This document shows positions 55,005 through 63,677 of a DNA stretch of 64,000 bases, in pieces. A model generated the notes under the pieces. That model worked only from the letters and a program-made list of their open reading frames with translations. It was not told the DNA's origin and did no database searches. The DNA lies in NCBI RefSeq assembly GCF_003286085.1, contig NW_020825374.1, positions 310,001 through 374,000 on the forward strand, written 5' to 3'. Numbering within the stretch: position 1 is the first letter of the stretch; the number at the start of each line of letters is the position of its first letter. This DNA is from Drosophila persimilis. Taxonomy: Eukaryota > Arthropoda > Insecta > Diptera > Drosophilidae. The position numbers and the translations under genes are program-made.

Positions 55005-55196
55005 TGTTCAGTTCGCTCAGTTACGTTTCAACCCCGTTTCAAACGTCCGATCTACCGCGCGACCCCCGAAAAAAATACTACATATATACCACGAAGCACC
55101 ACGGCATTTCATTTCTGGCGACGGCTACAAGGAGGTTTCCCTTCATCATCCATATCGTCGTTGGAGACTTGAGCTTCGTCCGCCCCACTACAAACA
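55005..55196 (+). repeat. BEL 5' LTR, internally deleted (192 bp)
   Basis: Begins TGTTCAG, then jumps to CTCAGTTACGTTTC, which in the 3' LTR lies about 150 bp further in; ends CCACTACAAACA. Confidence 0.75.
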
Positions 55197-55197
55197 T

Positions 55198-55212
55198 TGG
55201 TCCTTCGAGCCG
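55198..55212 (+). promoter_or_regulatory. Primer binding site, tRNA-Tyr type
   Basis: TGGTCCTTCGAGCCG, one base after the LTR, is complementary to the 3' end I recall for insect tRNA-Tyr (CGGCTCGAAGGA plus CCA). Confidence 0.7.
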
Positions 55213-56325
55213 AATCTTCGCCTAAACAAAAGGAGAAGTCCACCTCAGCAAGCACCGGCGGATAATTCCCAACCTCCAAGATAAGTACGGATTCCCCATC
55301 TGCCCATCTCCAGTGGCTCCTCACCTCCTGGTCCCATTCGGCTGGACATATATACATATATATACGTGCCGCGTCTTTCCTTACACCGTTCTATCGACGG
55401 CGCCATATTCTTGGCAATTCCGGGCGCTCTCCGCTTCTTCGAGTGCTCGTATATACCCACATCTACATACCCAATACAACGGTCGTGCTTATAGTTCCGT
55501 TGTCTGTGCAATCAGTTGTGCCACAGTGAAATAAAAAGAATTCACCTGCAGCGAGACCAATTTTATCCGCCTCCGATCCAGCGCTTACATTCATACACAT
55601 ATGTATGCATATCTGTCGGTAACTCATCTGCCTTCCTCTGCCAGCTACCAGCTGAGCTTTCGCGGCTGACAAACGTACATACATATGCACATACATATTC
55701 TGCACAGTTTTTTGGTTTTATAATTACATACATATATAAACTAACACGGGTCACTACGTCGCCCCTTTCTTAACTAATTATATTGTCCACAACATAATAC
55801 ACGATTTCATACGCCCGGCACATATTAATTTACATATACATAAGTACGCATTCTTTTTAAAGTAGCATATTCTTGCATATCTATATACATACACACATCT
55901 TGTATTTAAAACGGTTACCGTTTTGTACCCGTTGTTCAATTGCGTTAACTCAAGGCACCGTACATAGCACTGACCATACGCACACACATCCAAGCAGCAG
56001 TAGCGGTGCATTCGCTTCGTTTTTTCTTTCGCTTTCGCTTTTCCACCGTGTTCGCTTGCGTTGTTGTTGGTGGGAGAACATTTTTCGGTGCCGCGCTTGA
56101 CCGTAACTGAGCGTCAAGTTACGCGCTACCCTGCATTTCGAGGGTATATTGTTTTAGACGGCCGTTTGCAACCGACTCTATATATTGATACCTCGTGCCT
56201 CAATATTATTGTTCATCCTCAATTTTCATCCTAATCTCCGTATACAACCAAGGTTGTGGCCATTCGCCCCACACTTCCTCATCCGAGTTGGAGTTTGTTT
56301 TCCTTTCTTCGTGTGATTTCCGAAT
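55213..56325 (+). other. BEL leader
   Basis: 1.1 kb without a coding frame of note. Rich in ACATATGTATG-type TA/CA repeats (55,590-55,900). Short ORFs here are not convincing. Confidence 0.6.
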
Positions 56326-59300
56326 ATGCCAACAGGGCGTGAAGAGAGCAAAAAACTTTTGTCCGTGACCTCTCCAAGTGTCAGAAGACCACGCAGCTCG
56401 TCCGCCCCAGAAACACCCACCTCGATGACTCGCAAAGTTAAGTCATCCAGTACTCCCGGGCCCACCACAAGCTCCGCGGGTGCGAAGACTAGATCGGTCC
56501 TATTCCCGTCCCCGGTCACGCTTAAGGTGCCAGCGCGTACGCAAAGCAGTCCAAGCCATTCTCGACCCTCCCACACAATGGCTCACTCCGCTGCCACTAC
56601 AGCAATGGCTAAATTTGAAGCAGCCTCACGCAAACTTATGCATTTCGGAGAGCGAATAAACCTTCCGAATCGCCGCACTCTATCTGCCTCTCTTGCCACG
56701 GTACGCCGTGACCAAATCCGAAGCATGTGGGCGGAGGTTGAGGCAGAGCACAAAAATTGTTTCGCGGTTGTGGCTGAAGACGGTGCGCAGACTGAAGCGG
56801 ACTTTCAATCGAAGTTCGATGACTGTTTTACGGTGTACGAACAGTGCCTTGCTGATCTCACTGATCAGCTCCAACAACCAGCAGTCCGTCCCTCCGCACA
56901 GCCATGCGACATCGAAGTTTTCGCTGGGGATAACGTACGCTGGCCTACGTTCCAAGACCTGTTTACTGCGATCTACATACAGAATCCCAGGCTGTCTCCC
57001 GTGGAGAAGCTGTACCACCTCACCACTAAGACCAGTGGTGATCCGAAAGCCATAGTGGAAAAGTCCCCACTCACAAATAACGGCTTCGAGGCTGCCTGGA
57101 ATGCCCTTCGGGACCGGTACAAAAATAACAGGCTCCTGGTGACTGGAACCGAGTCCAGTCGTGCGCTAAAGGAGCTTCTCAGCACCATCCAAGGGGTTTT
57201 AACCGCACTGGCCCACTCAAAGGTCTCCACCGAAACCTGGGACAGCTTGCTGGTGACTATTTGTGCCTCCAAATTACCGAAGTTGGCCCGCGCTTTGTGG
57301 GAAGATTCCGTCACCACAAAGAAAGAGATGCCTTCGTGGAAGGAGATGGAATCCTTCCTCAGCCAGAGATACCTGACGCTCGAAGCCATCGAGGGAAACC
57401 CGTCCACTTCACACAGTCCGAAAGGTGATCCGAATCCGCCACCTTCCCGAAGCAACCCGTTCCGCTCCCTAGGGAGTCCGGTTCCTAGGACGGTTCACTC
57501 CTTCGAGACAACCGTAAATCCGAACCGGAGAACGTGTGATTTTTGCGGGAAAGAGAATCACCCAATCCGGCTATGCCCGCACTTTCTCCAAATGAACGCT
57601 GATGCTCGTACCAGCTGCATCAAACAAAAGCAGCTTTGTCTCAACTGTTTCGCACGAGGCCATCAGATCCGGGAATGCCAAAGTGCCCATAACTGCAGTA
57701 CTTGTGGGGACCGACACCACACGCTGCTGCACCGTGGCACTCCAATCGCCCGTGATTCCACTTCCCCAGTCGTACCAAGTCCACGTTCTTCCGACGCGCC
57801 ACCCAGCGTTCAAAATTATTTCGCCTCCGGCCAAAGAGCTGTCCTTCTGGGAACAGCAATAATTAATATTTGCCACCTGGGGACAAATTTCCGCGCCCGC
57901 GCTCTAATCGACCCGGGATCCGAGGCAACGTTTATCACGGAACGTCTTTTTAATATAATCAAGTTGCCGTTCCGACTTATCCAGGCACAAGTCTCGGGTC
58001 TCAATCGGACAGTATCCGCTCAATCCACGAAGATCTGTCATTTTTCCATCCATTCCACGACGAGGCCGGACTTGCACTTAAACGCCACGGCCTATGTTCT
58101 GCCGGAACTGGCGGGTCACCTGCCGTCCTATCCGATTCCGCAAACTTCGTTACGAGACCTGCCGAGCCTTGCATGGGCAGACCCGACCTTCCACGAGAGA
58201 TCCCAAATTAGATGTCCTGATTGGAGCGGATATCCTTCCGTCCATCCTGTTAAGCGGCTTACAGACCAACATCTGTGGCATCTGACATCTGTTGTACTTA
58301 CCGGCCCAGTGCCCAATACTGAACAAAGCAGTATTTCATCCTTCTCTACGCAAGTTTCGAACGAGCTAGAGGCTCCCTTAGACCAGCTCCTTACCAAGTT
58401 TTGGGAGGTGGAGACACTACCGGTGAAAATCGTAGGCGAGTCGGATGCCTACTGCGAAAGCAATTTCCTCCGAACCACTTCGAGAACGTCGAACGGAAAG
58501 TACGTTGTCGCGTTGCCGTTCCGTGACCCAGATCGTCTCGGATCCGATCTGGGGTATTCGAGGTCGATTGCCCTGACTCAGTTTCTGCGGAACGAAAATC
58601 GTTTAAAAAGAGACTCTACCTTACAAGCGCAATACGACTCCGTGATCCAAGAATACCTAGACCTTGATCACATGACAGAAGTTCCTCCGATTCATGGGTC
58701 CTCAACCTACTACCTGCCGCACCACGCGGTCTTCAAGCCTGATAGCACCACCACGAAAGTCCGCGTTGTATTTAACGCATCCAGCCCGTCGAGTAACGGT
58801 ATCAGCTTGAATGATCTTCTGCACCCCGGCCCTGTTCTCCAGTCCGACTTAACCCTTCAGATCCTGAAGTGGCGCTACTACCGGTACGTCTTCAATGCTG
58901 ACATCACCAAGATGTATCGGCAGATTTGGGTAGATCCGAAGCACACCCCCTTCCAGCGAATATTGTTTCGCAACAAGGAGGGCGAGATACGCGACTATGA
59001 GTTGCAAACTGTTACCTTTGAGGTCAATTGTGCTCCCTTTCTCGCCATCCAGGCGTTGCAACGGCTTGCAGACGATGTCCAATCCCGATTCCCGAGTCAC
59101 ATCATTCGGTCCTGTATGTATGTCGACGACGTCCTAGCGGGAGCAGACTCTCCCACTGAGGCTCAACTAGCTATCTGCGAGTTACAGGCCGCCCTGAGTT
59201 CTGCCGGGTTTCCACTGAGAAAATGGACGTCCAACCACATGGATATCCTGACTACCATTCCGAATGACCATCTCCTTCACACCGACTTCCTTGAAATTGA

Positions 59301-59499
59301 GGCAGAAAGCACAGCCAAGACTCTCGGAATTCGCTGGAAGGCGACAACAGACGATTTCTTCTTCGTTCCGCCAGAACTGGCATCTATAGCATCCTATACC
59401 AAGCGAGCAGTGCTTTCCCAGATTGCAAGGTTGTTCGACCCTGCGGGCTGGTTGGCTCCTTCCATTGTCCGGTCAAAGATCTTCATTGAAGGGATCTGA
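56326..59499 (+). CDS. gag-pol: BEL gag-pol: gag, zinc knuckles, protease, reverse transcriptase
   Basis: 1,057 codons from ATG 56326. Gag: Ser/Thr-rich N-terminus (1-90), then a DUF1759-like domain (about 195-330; EVFAGDNVRWPTFQDLF, EKLYHLTTKTSGDP). Three Cys/His knuckle segments at about 400-470 (CDFCGKENHPIRLC, CLNCFARGHQIREC, CSTCGDRHHTLLH). Protease: ALIDPGSEATFI (about 527). RT: VRVVFNASSPSSNGISLND (about 805), FNADITKMYRQIWV, YVDDVLAGAD (about 928). Between about 58,195 and 58,300 the frame is shifted twice, so some 35 residues (VLIGAD block in another frame) are scrambled. The ORF ends at TGA 59497-59499 just after RT; RNase H continues in the same frame. It is long but probably defective. 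Confidence 0.85.
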   Translation: MPTGREESKKLLSVTSPSVRRPRSSSAPETPTSMTRKVKSSSTPGPTTSSAGAKTRSVLFPSPVTLKVPARTQSSPSHSRPSHTMAHSAATTAMAKFEAASRKLMHFGERINLPNRRTLSASLATVRRDQIRSMWAEVEAEHKNCFAVVAEDGAQTEADFQSKFDDCFTVYEQCLADLTDQLQQPAVRPSAQPCDIEVFAGDNVRWPTFQDLFTAIYIQNPRLSPVEKLYHLTTKTSGDPKAIVEKSPLTNNGFEAAWNALRDRYKNNRLLVTGTESSRALKELLSTIQGVLTALAHSKVSTETWDSLLVTICASKLPKLARALWEDSVTTKKEMPSWKEMESFLSQRYLTLEAIEGNPSTSHSPKGDPNPPPSRSNPFRSLGSPVPRTVHSFETTVNPNRRTCDFCGKENHPIRLCPHFLQMNADARTSCIKQKQLCLNCFARGHQIRECQSAHNCSTCGDRHHTLLHRGTPIARDSTSPVVPSPRSSDAPPSVQNYFASGQRAVLLGTAIINICHLGTNFRARALIDPGSEATFITERLFNIIKLPFRLIQAQVSGLNRTVSAQSTKICHFSIHSTTRPDLHLNATAYVLPELAGHLPSYPIPQTSLRDLPSLAWADPTFHERSQIRCPDWSGYPSVHPVKRLTDQHLWHLTSVVLTGPVPNTEQSSISSFSTQVSNELEAPLDQLLTKFWEVETLPVKIVGESDAYCESNFLRTTSRTSNGKYVVALPFRDPDRLGSDLGYSRSIALTQFLRNENRLKRDSTLQAQYDSVIQEYLDLDHMTEVPPIHGSSTYYLPHHAVFKPDSTTTKVRVVFNASSPSSNGISLNDLLHPGPVLQSDLTLQILKWRYYRYVFNADITKMYRQIWVDPKHTPFQRILFRNKEGEIRDYELQTVTFEVNCAPFLAIQALQRLADDVQSRFPSHIIRSCMYVDDVLAGADSPTEAQLAICELQAALSSAGFPLRKWTSNHMDILTTIPNDHLLHTDFLEIEAESTAKTLGIRWKATTDDFFFVPPELASIASYTKRAVLSQIARLFDPAGWLAPSIVRSKIFIEGI

Positions 59500-60087
59500 T
59501 TGCAAGAAGTGGGATGGGACGAAGATCTTCCGACCGGGATGCGTCAGCGCTGGCAGAGTTTTCTGCAGAGCTACTCCGCTCTCGACCAGATCCGCATTCC
59601 AAGGTGGATTGGCTCCGAACCATCTGTAAGTGTCGAGCATCACGGATTTTGCGATGCGTCCGAAAAGGCGTACGGTGCGGCGATCTATGTACGCATCGAG
59701 ACTGACCACCTAGTCAAGGTGCAGTTGCTCACCGCGAAAACACTAGTCGCACCCATTAAGACTGTATCGCTCCCCCGGTTAGAGCTATGCGGCGCCGTGT
59801 TACTGTCCGAAATGGCGACGGCTATCCTGGCAAATATGCCAAGCGCACCTACAAGCGCACCTACAGTCCAGTCCTGGCTGAAAAAGCCTGCTTGCCACTG
59901 GACTACCTTCGTGGCCAACAGAGTGACCAGAATTTCCCAAGCCACCGAGGTCGAGAATTGGGGTCACGCTCCTTCCGCACAAAATCCCGCCGAAATCGCC
60001 AGCAGGGGCGTATCCTTACAGGAGCTCGTCGAGAACCAACTCTGGTGGCACGGACCAGCGTGGTTGCAAGGGCCCCGGCATCATTGA
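59500..60087 (+). pseudogene. pol: BEL RNase H region
   Basis: Same frame as gag-pol, after the TGA. It reads EVGWDEDLPTGMRQRWQSF, the RNase H start GFCDASEKAYGAAIYV, KTVSLPRLELCGAVLLSEMA, then jumps (SWLKKPACHWTTFVANRVTRI) to WGHAPSAQNPAEIASRGV, so a piece of RNase H with the central catalytic block (usually SDS) is missing at about 59,870. It ends LWWHGPAWL, the normal border to integrase. Confidence 0.85.
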
Positions 60088-61290
60088 TGCAAGGGCCCCG
60101 GCCAGCCCAAGGCGGGGACGATCCCGAGCAACGAGCTATGAAGGTTCATTTTTCACCGAGCCCATCCGAAGACTTCCTCGATCGGTTCTCCAATCTGGAG
60201 AGCTCTGCGAGTCCATGCTTGTGTCCTTCGCTTCACAAAACGCTGCCGGAAGCTGGTCACCAACATTACCGCAGCTGAGCGCACTCTTATCCTAGAGACT
60301 CAGCGCAGGGAATACTCCCAAGAGTATCACTGCCTAAGCGAGAAGCGGCCAGTGCCAAGGTCAAGTTCTATCCTGAATTTTAACCCGTTCCTAGACCAAC
60401 ATGGGCTCATAAGAACATGTGGCCGTATCGCAACTTCTACCTTTCTGAAGTACGACGAACGGCATCCCATTATTCTGCCGTACCGCTGCCGGCTATCCCG
60501 CCTTCTCGCGCAATTCACCCACCGGACAACTCTTCATGGCAGGAACTATCTAATGGTGCGACTTATCCGATCCAAGTTCTGGATTCCCAAGGTTCAGAAA
60601 CTCATGAAGGGGGTGGTAAAATCCTGCAAGGTATGCGTCATCCACAGACAGAAGTTGCAAGCTCAAATGATGGGTGATCTTCGCAATTGACTACGTAGGT
60701 CCCTTCGACATACAGAATTACACAGGCAGAGCGTGCCTGATAACCAAGGGGTATGTGTCTGTGTTCGTGTGTTTTTCCACGAAGGCGATCCATTTGGAGC
60801 CCACGTCGGATCTCACGCCCGAGAAATTTCTTGCAGCCTTCGCTCGTTTCGTCGCACGACAAGGGTGTCCGCAGCGCATTCACTCCGACAATGGCAAAAC
60901 TTTCGTTGGTGTCGCCAAGGTGCTTTCCCGTGACTTCCTTGAAGCATTCAAGGGCTTGGTAACTGATGCGTACAGCCATCACCGGGTTTCGTGGCGTTTT
61001 ATCCCACCAGGAGCTCCACAACAGGGAGGTCTGTGGGAAGCCGGGGAGAAGAGTTTCAAAACTCTCTTCTACAAAGCCACGTCCACTCGGAAGTACACTT
61101 TCGAAGAGCTTTCCACGCTTCTCGCAAAGATCGAAGCATGCCTTAATTCCAGGCCGCTCTCGCCGATGTCCGAAGATCCAACTGAGTTGCTGGCCCTTAC
61201 TCCCGGGCACTTCCTTACCGGGGGACCCTTGATGTCTACGGCCGAACCCGAAATAACATTCGTACCAAGACGGGCGACTTCCGACTAGAA
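60088..61290 (+). pseudogene. pol: BEL integrase
   Basis: 60,088-60,350 is out of frame. The frame 60352-60690 gives the zinc-binding part (HPIILPYRCRLSRLLAQFTH, LHGRNYLMVRLIRSKFWIPK, CKVCVIHR: an HHCC arrangement). A frame change of a few bases near 60,680 leads to 60674-61288: IDYVGPFDI (first Asp), CPQRIHSDNGKTFVG (second Asp), GGLWEAGEKSFKTLFY (Glu), CLNSRPLSPM. All three DDE residues are present. The C-terminal integrase domain is missing: past about 61,290 a protease-type segment follows instead. Confidence 0.85.
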
Positions 61291-61329
61291 GCCATCCTGA
61301 AGGTCGAGCCCCGTTTGCGCATCCGCACG

Positions 61330-61560
61330 CCGATCTGACCTTTGAGCGATACGATCCGGGCTCGATTTGACGATCTGACGCTCGCAGATGCGCAATTCCA
61401 TCGACCAGCCACCATCTCTCTGGTCTTAGGCGCCGACGTCTACCCGAAAGTGATCCAACCCGGTTTCCTGGCACGCGAGGACGGCCATTCTGTGGCCCAG
61501 AGCATGGTGTTCGGATGGATCGTATCCGGTGCATGCACACAGCCATAGACACCGATTGGG
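61330..61560 (+). pseudogene. Misplaced BEL protease-end segment
   Basis: The frame 61342-61548 reads FDDLTLADAQFHRPATISLV, LGADVYPKVIQPGFLARE, SVAQSMVFGWIVSGAC. In BEL elements this block (LGAD...QNTxFGWxxSG) closes the protease and normally precedes RT by more than 200 codons; here it follows integrase. It differs from the equivalent region at 58,180-58,310 of the same element, so it probably came from another BEL subfamily. After a stop, LQGGEDVQ resumes the normal pol C-terminus next to the polypurine tract. Confidence 0.75.
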
Positions 61561-61572
61561 CTTTGCATCCTG

Positions 61573-61586
61573 CAGGGGGGGGAGGA
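61573..61586 (+). promoter_or_regulatory. Polypurine tract of BEL
   Basis: GCAGGGGGGGGAGGA-type purine run directly before the 3' LTR; primes plus-strand DNA synthesis. Confidence 0.8.
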
Positions 61587-61927
61587 TGTTCAGGTCAGCA
61601 GCAGATGAGTGCCGCGCACTGTGCCAACTTCGTGCGCTCCGGTCCCAACTCGCTCTCGCGCGCTCGGAGGGGTGCTCGGGAGATTTTACGATCCACGATC
61701 CACCCGGCGCTCAAGCCATAATAGAGCATAGATCATAAGGCCTAGCTTAGTTACGTTTCAACCCCCGTTTCAAACGTCCGATCTACCACGCGACCACCGA
61801 AATAAATACTACATATATACCACGAAGCACCGCGGCATTTGATTTCTTGCGACGGCTACTAGGAGGTTTCTCTGGATCATCCATATCGTCGTTGGAGACT
61901 TGAGCTTCGTCCGCCCCACTACAAACA
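61587..61927 (+). repeat. BEL 3' LTR (341 bp)
   Basis: TGTTCAGGTCAGCAG ... CCACTACAAACA. Comparable with 55005-55196 apart from the ~150-bp block absent there. Confidence 0.85.
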
Positions 61928-62180
61928 AGTTTTGAACTTATTTTGGTTTACTTGTAAGTTTTTTGATTTTTGTATTTAGTGTTTCACTGTTTTGGTGATT
62001 CACTATCTCAGCTCACTTCAAGTCACTCACTTCAATTACAAATCGTATGTGCTCGTAGCACATAGGTTCTTTGGCGGATTTCACAATTTAAATTAACGAT
62101 TCCGGGATTACGTGATCACAGTAATTAAAAATTACGCAAGCTGACCATTACCGAAATATAGGAGTTAACTTTAAACGGAA

Positions 62181-62197
62181 CCCTACCGGCTGCGCCA
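62181..62197 (-). promoter_or_regulatory. Errantivirus primer binding site
   Basis: TGGCGCAGCCGGTAGGG directly after the LTR; the TGGCGCAGNCGGTAGG form is usual in gypsy/17.6-type elements. Confidence 0.75.
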
Positions 62198-62762
62198 GTT
62201 AAATAACCGCAACACGATTTTAAGTTTTTAAAAAAGATTTTTATTTTACAAGCTTAAGATCTTTTTGTCACAAGATAATGAATTCCCCGACTTGAATGTA
62301 TGTCTGCTTGTCTCAAACGGAACTGATTTCTCTATTGTTGGCTAGTTTCCATGAGCCCTTCTCTTAGAGCTCTCAACTCTGGCTTCGGGTGTTGCTTTCC
62401 TCGACTGCATCTTCGTGTCAGTGGCGTACGTGACTGGACCGATATTTGGGGATGCGTCGGTTTTGATGAAAGGCATCCGCTGCTGGCGATCGGTGTTGCA
62501 TTACATGAGGGAGCTAGGAATGTGATACTGCTTGGTTTTATGACTAGCTCTGATTGGTCCTCATGAGTGGCATGATTCTAAAGAATCGATTTCTCTCGAG
62601 TGGCGAGATTCTGGCGTTGATGAATCAATGGGGTCCATTGTTTAGATTAGTGGACTCTAGCTTGGAGTGTGGGAAGAATCAGTTATTGATTCTTCGGTGG
62701 AGTCCTGTTAATTTTGTGGATGGAGTGGGTGAATACAAAATGAGAGTTATGGATATGTCACT
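62198..62762 (-). repeat. Errantivirus 5' LTR (565 bp)
   Basis: Start AGTGACATATCC and end GTTATTTAAC on the minus strand; the outer flank is AT-rich (ATAAAT), as preferred by errantiviruses. Confidence 0.7.
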
Positions 62763-63173
62763 ATTTATATTTATTTATTCTCGAGTATAGCACAAATACA
62801 TCTGCTTTGATAAATTGATTATTTTCTAATGCTCTAGTCCAACTTTTAAAAGTTCAGTTAGGCTGTACTGAACAAAAAGCTCCCAGATCGGATGATTTTT
62901 GGAACTTTATCTGAATAATCGGATGATCTTTCGCCCATTTGAGTGGAATTTTGGTCAAGCTTTAATCTATGCTCCTCTCCCTACGCTACTCTCTTGATCA
63001 AGATAAACGCGACGTCTTCCGCTTAAAAGCGTGCGCTGACTCTCTTTAGAAAGCTTTTCGGCTTGCTGCTTACGATCCACTTTCGGAGTTACTATGGATC
63101 TTCCCTTTCAAGTATTACAAACGAAAACTATGCTTATCCGTGATGCTCCATACTCTTTCCCTAAATTCGGCCC
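62763..63173. other. Unassigned region
   Basis: About 410 bp between the errantivirus LTR and a CR1 tail. A short plus stretch (63,000-63,120) stays partly open (DVFRLKACADSL, PLSELLW) but matches nothing I recognise. Confidence 0.4.
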
Positions 63174-63440
63174 CTACAGTATTATTAATTTATTAAGAAG
63201 AGGGGAATTACTAGTGGATATAATATGGTAGAGGGAATTATAATCCGAGCATAAGACCCTAAACGGTTCATGCAAGGAATAATTCGATCTACAAAATGGA
63301 AGGAACATCGGTATAAAATGTCTAGTAAGTCTAATAGGAATCGTGAAGTATAGGCGGCTCAACAGATCAGGGCTGTCTTTGTCACCCATGATCAAGTTGT
63401 GCATAAAAATCACACCAAGCATTTTTCTACGGTTATTTCG
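63174..63440 (-). pseudogene. CR1/Jockey-group LINE C-terminal fragment
   Basis: Minus frame from about 63,435 to 63,174: RRKMLGVIFMHNLIMGDKDS, SPDLLSRLYFTIPIRLTRHF, CRSNYSLHEPFRVLC, NSPLLNKLI. It matches the ORF2 ends of copies B and C. Upstream residues of the same frame (63,503-63,440) are not LINE. It lies about 240 bp before the start codon of the EFHC1-family gene. Confidence 0.8.
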
Positions 63441-63677
63441 ATTTGTTAATTGATTTTTGCGGTTTGCGATAGCCGAAGCAGAGCTGTATATCTTAGCAAG
63501 CAAGTATATTGGGGATATTTATAGTAGGCTATGGGACTTACATAACTTTTGATTGTTTCTAAAAAACGCTTGGTACATATATCATTTCAAGTAATACATA
63601 GAATTTATACATTAGAACACAGAACAAGTCTTAAAATATTTCTTACGCAAAATAAAATAATTTTAATCAGCTATATA
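63441..63677 (+). promoter_or_regulatory. Probable 5' flank and 5' UTR of the EFHC1-family gene
   Basis: 237 AT-rich bases between transposon debris and the ATG. The transcription start is not evident. No transposon sequence recognised in it. Confidence 0.4.

Larger units (their letters stand above)
55005..61927 (+). mobile_element. BEL/Pao LTR retrotransposon (6.9 kb), 3' end rearranged
   Basis: 5' LTR (55005-55196), tRNA-Tyr-type primer site (55198), 1.1-kb leader, gag-pol (56326-61548), polypurine tract (61573-61586) and 3' LTR (61587-61927). The gag-PR-RT-RH-IN order with DUF1759-type gag and zinc knuckles is BEL/Pao. The LTRs differ at about 11 of 178 comparable positions, and the 5' LTR lacks about 150 bp. 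No target duplication is seen: the right flank is an errantivirus leader. Confidence 0.88.
61928..62762 (-). mobile_element. Errantivirus 5' end: LTR, primer site and leader
   Basis: Minus strand: a 565-bp LTR (62762-62198) starting AGTGACATATCC, as in the 17.6/297 group, and ending GTTATTTAAC; primer site TGGCGCAGCCGGTAGGG (62197-62181), matching the errantivirus type; then about 250 bp of leader that stops at the BEL LTR end (61,927). No gag, pol or env follows here. The plus-strand frames at 62351-62790 are spurious LTR ORFs. It could be related to the env fragments in the tandem array, but no shared sequence proves it. Confidence 0.75.

Noticed and set aside
55516..55773. Small frames in the BEL leader
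   Set aside because: TA/CA-rich leader; no motif and no place for a gene between primer site and gag.
62351..62790. Plus-strand frames of 71 and 78 codons
   Set aside because: They lie within the errantivirus LTR on the wrong strand and show no domain.
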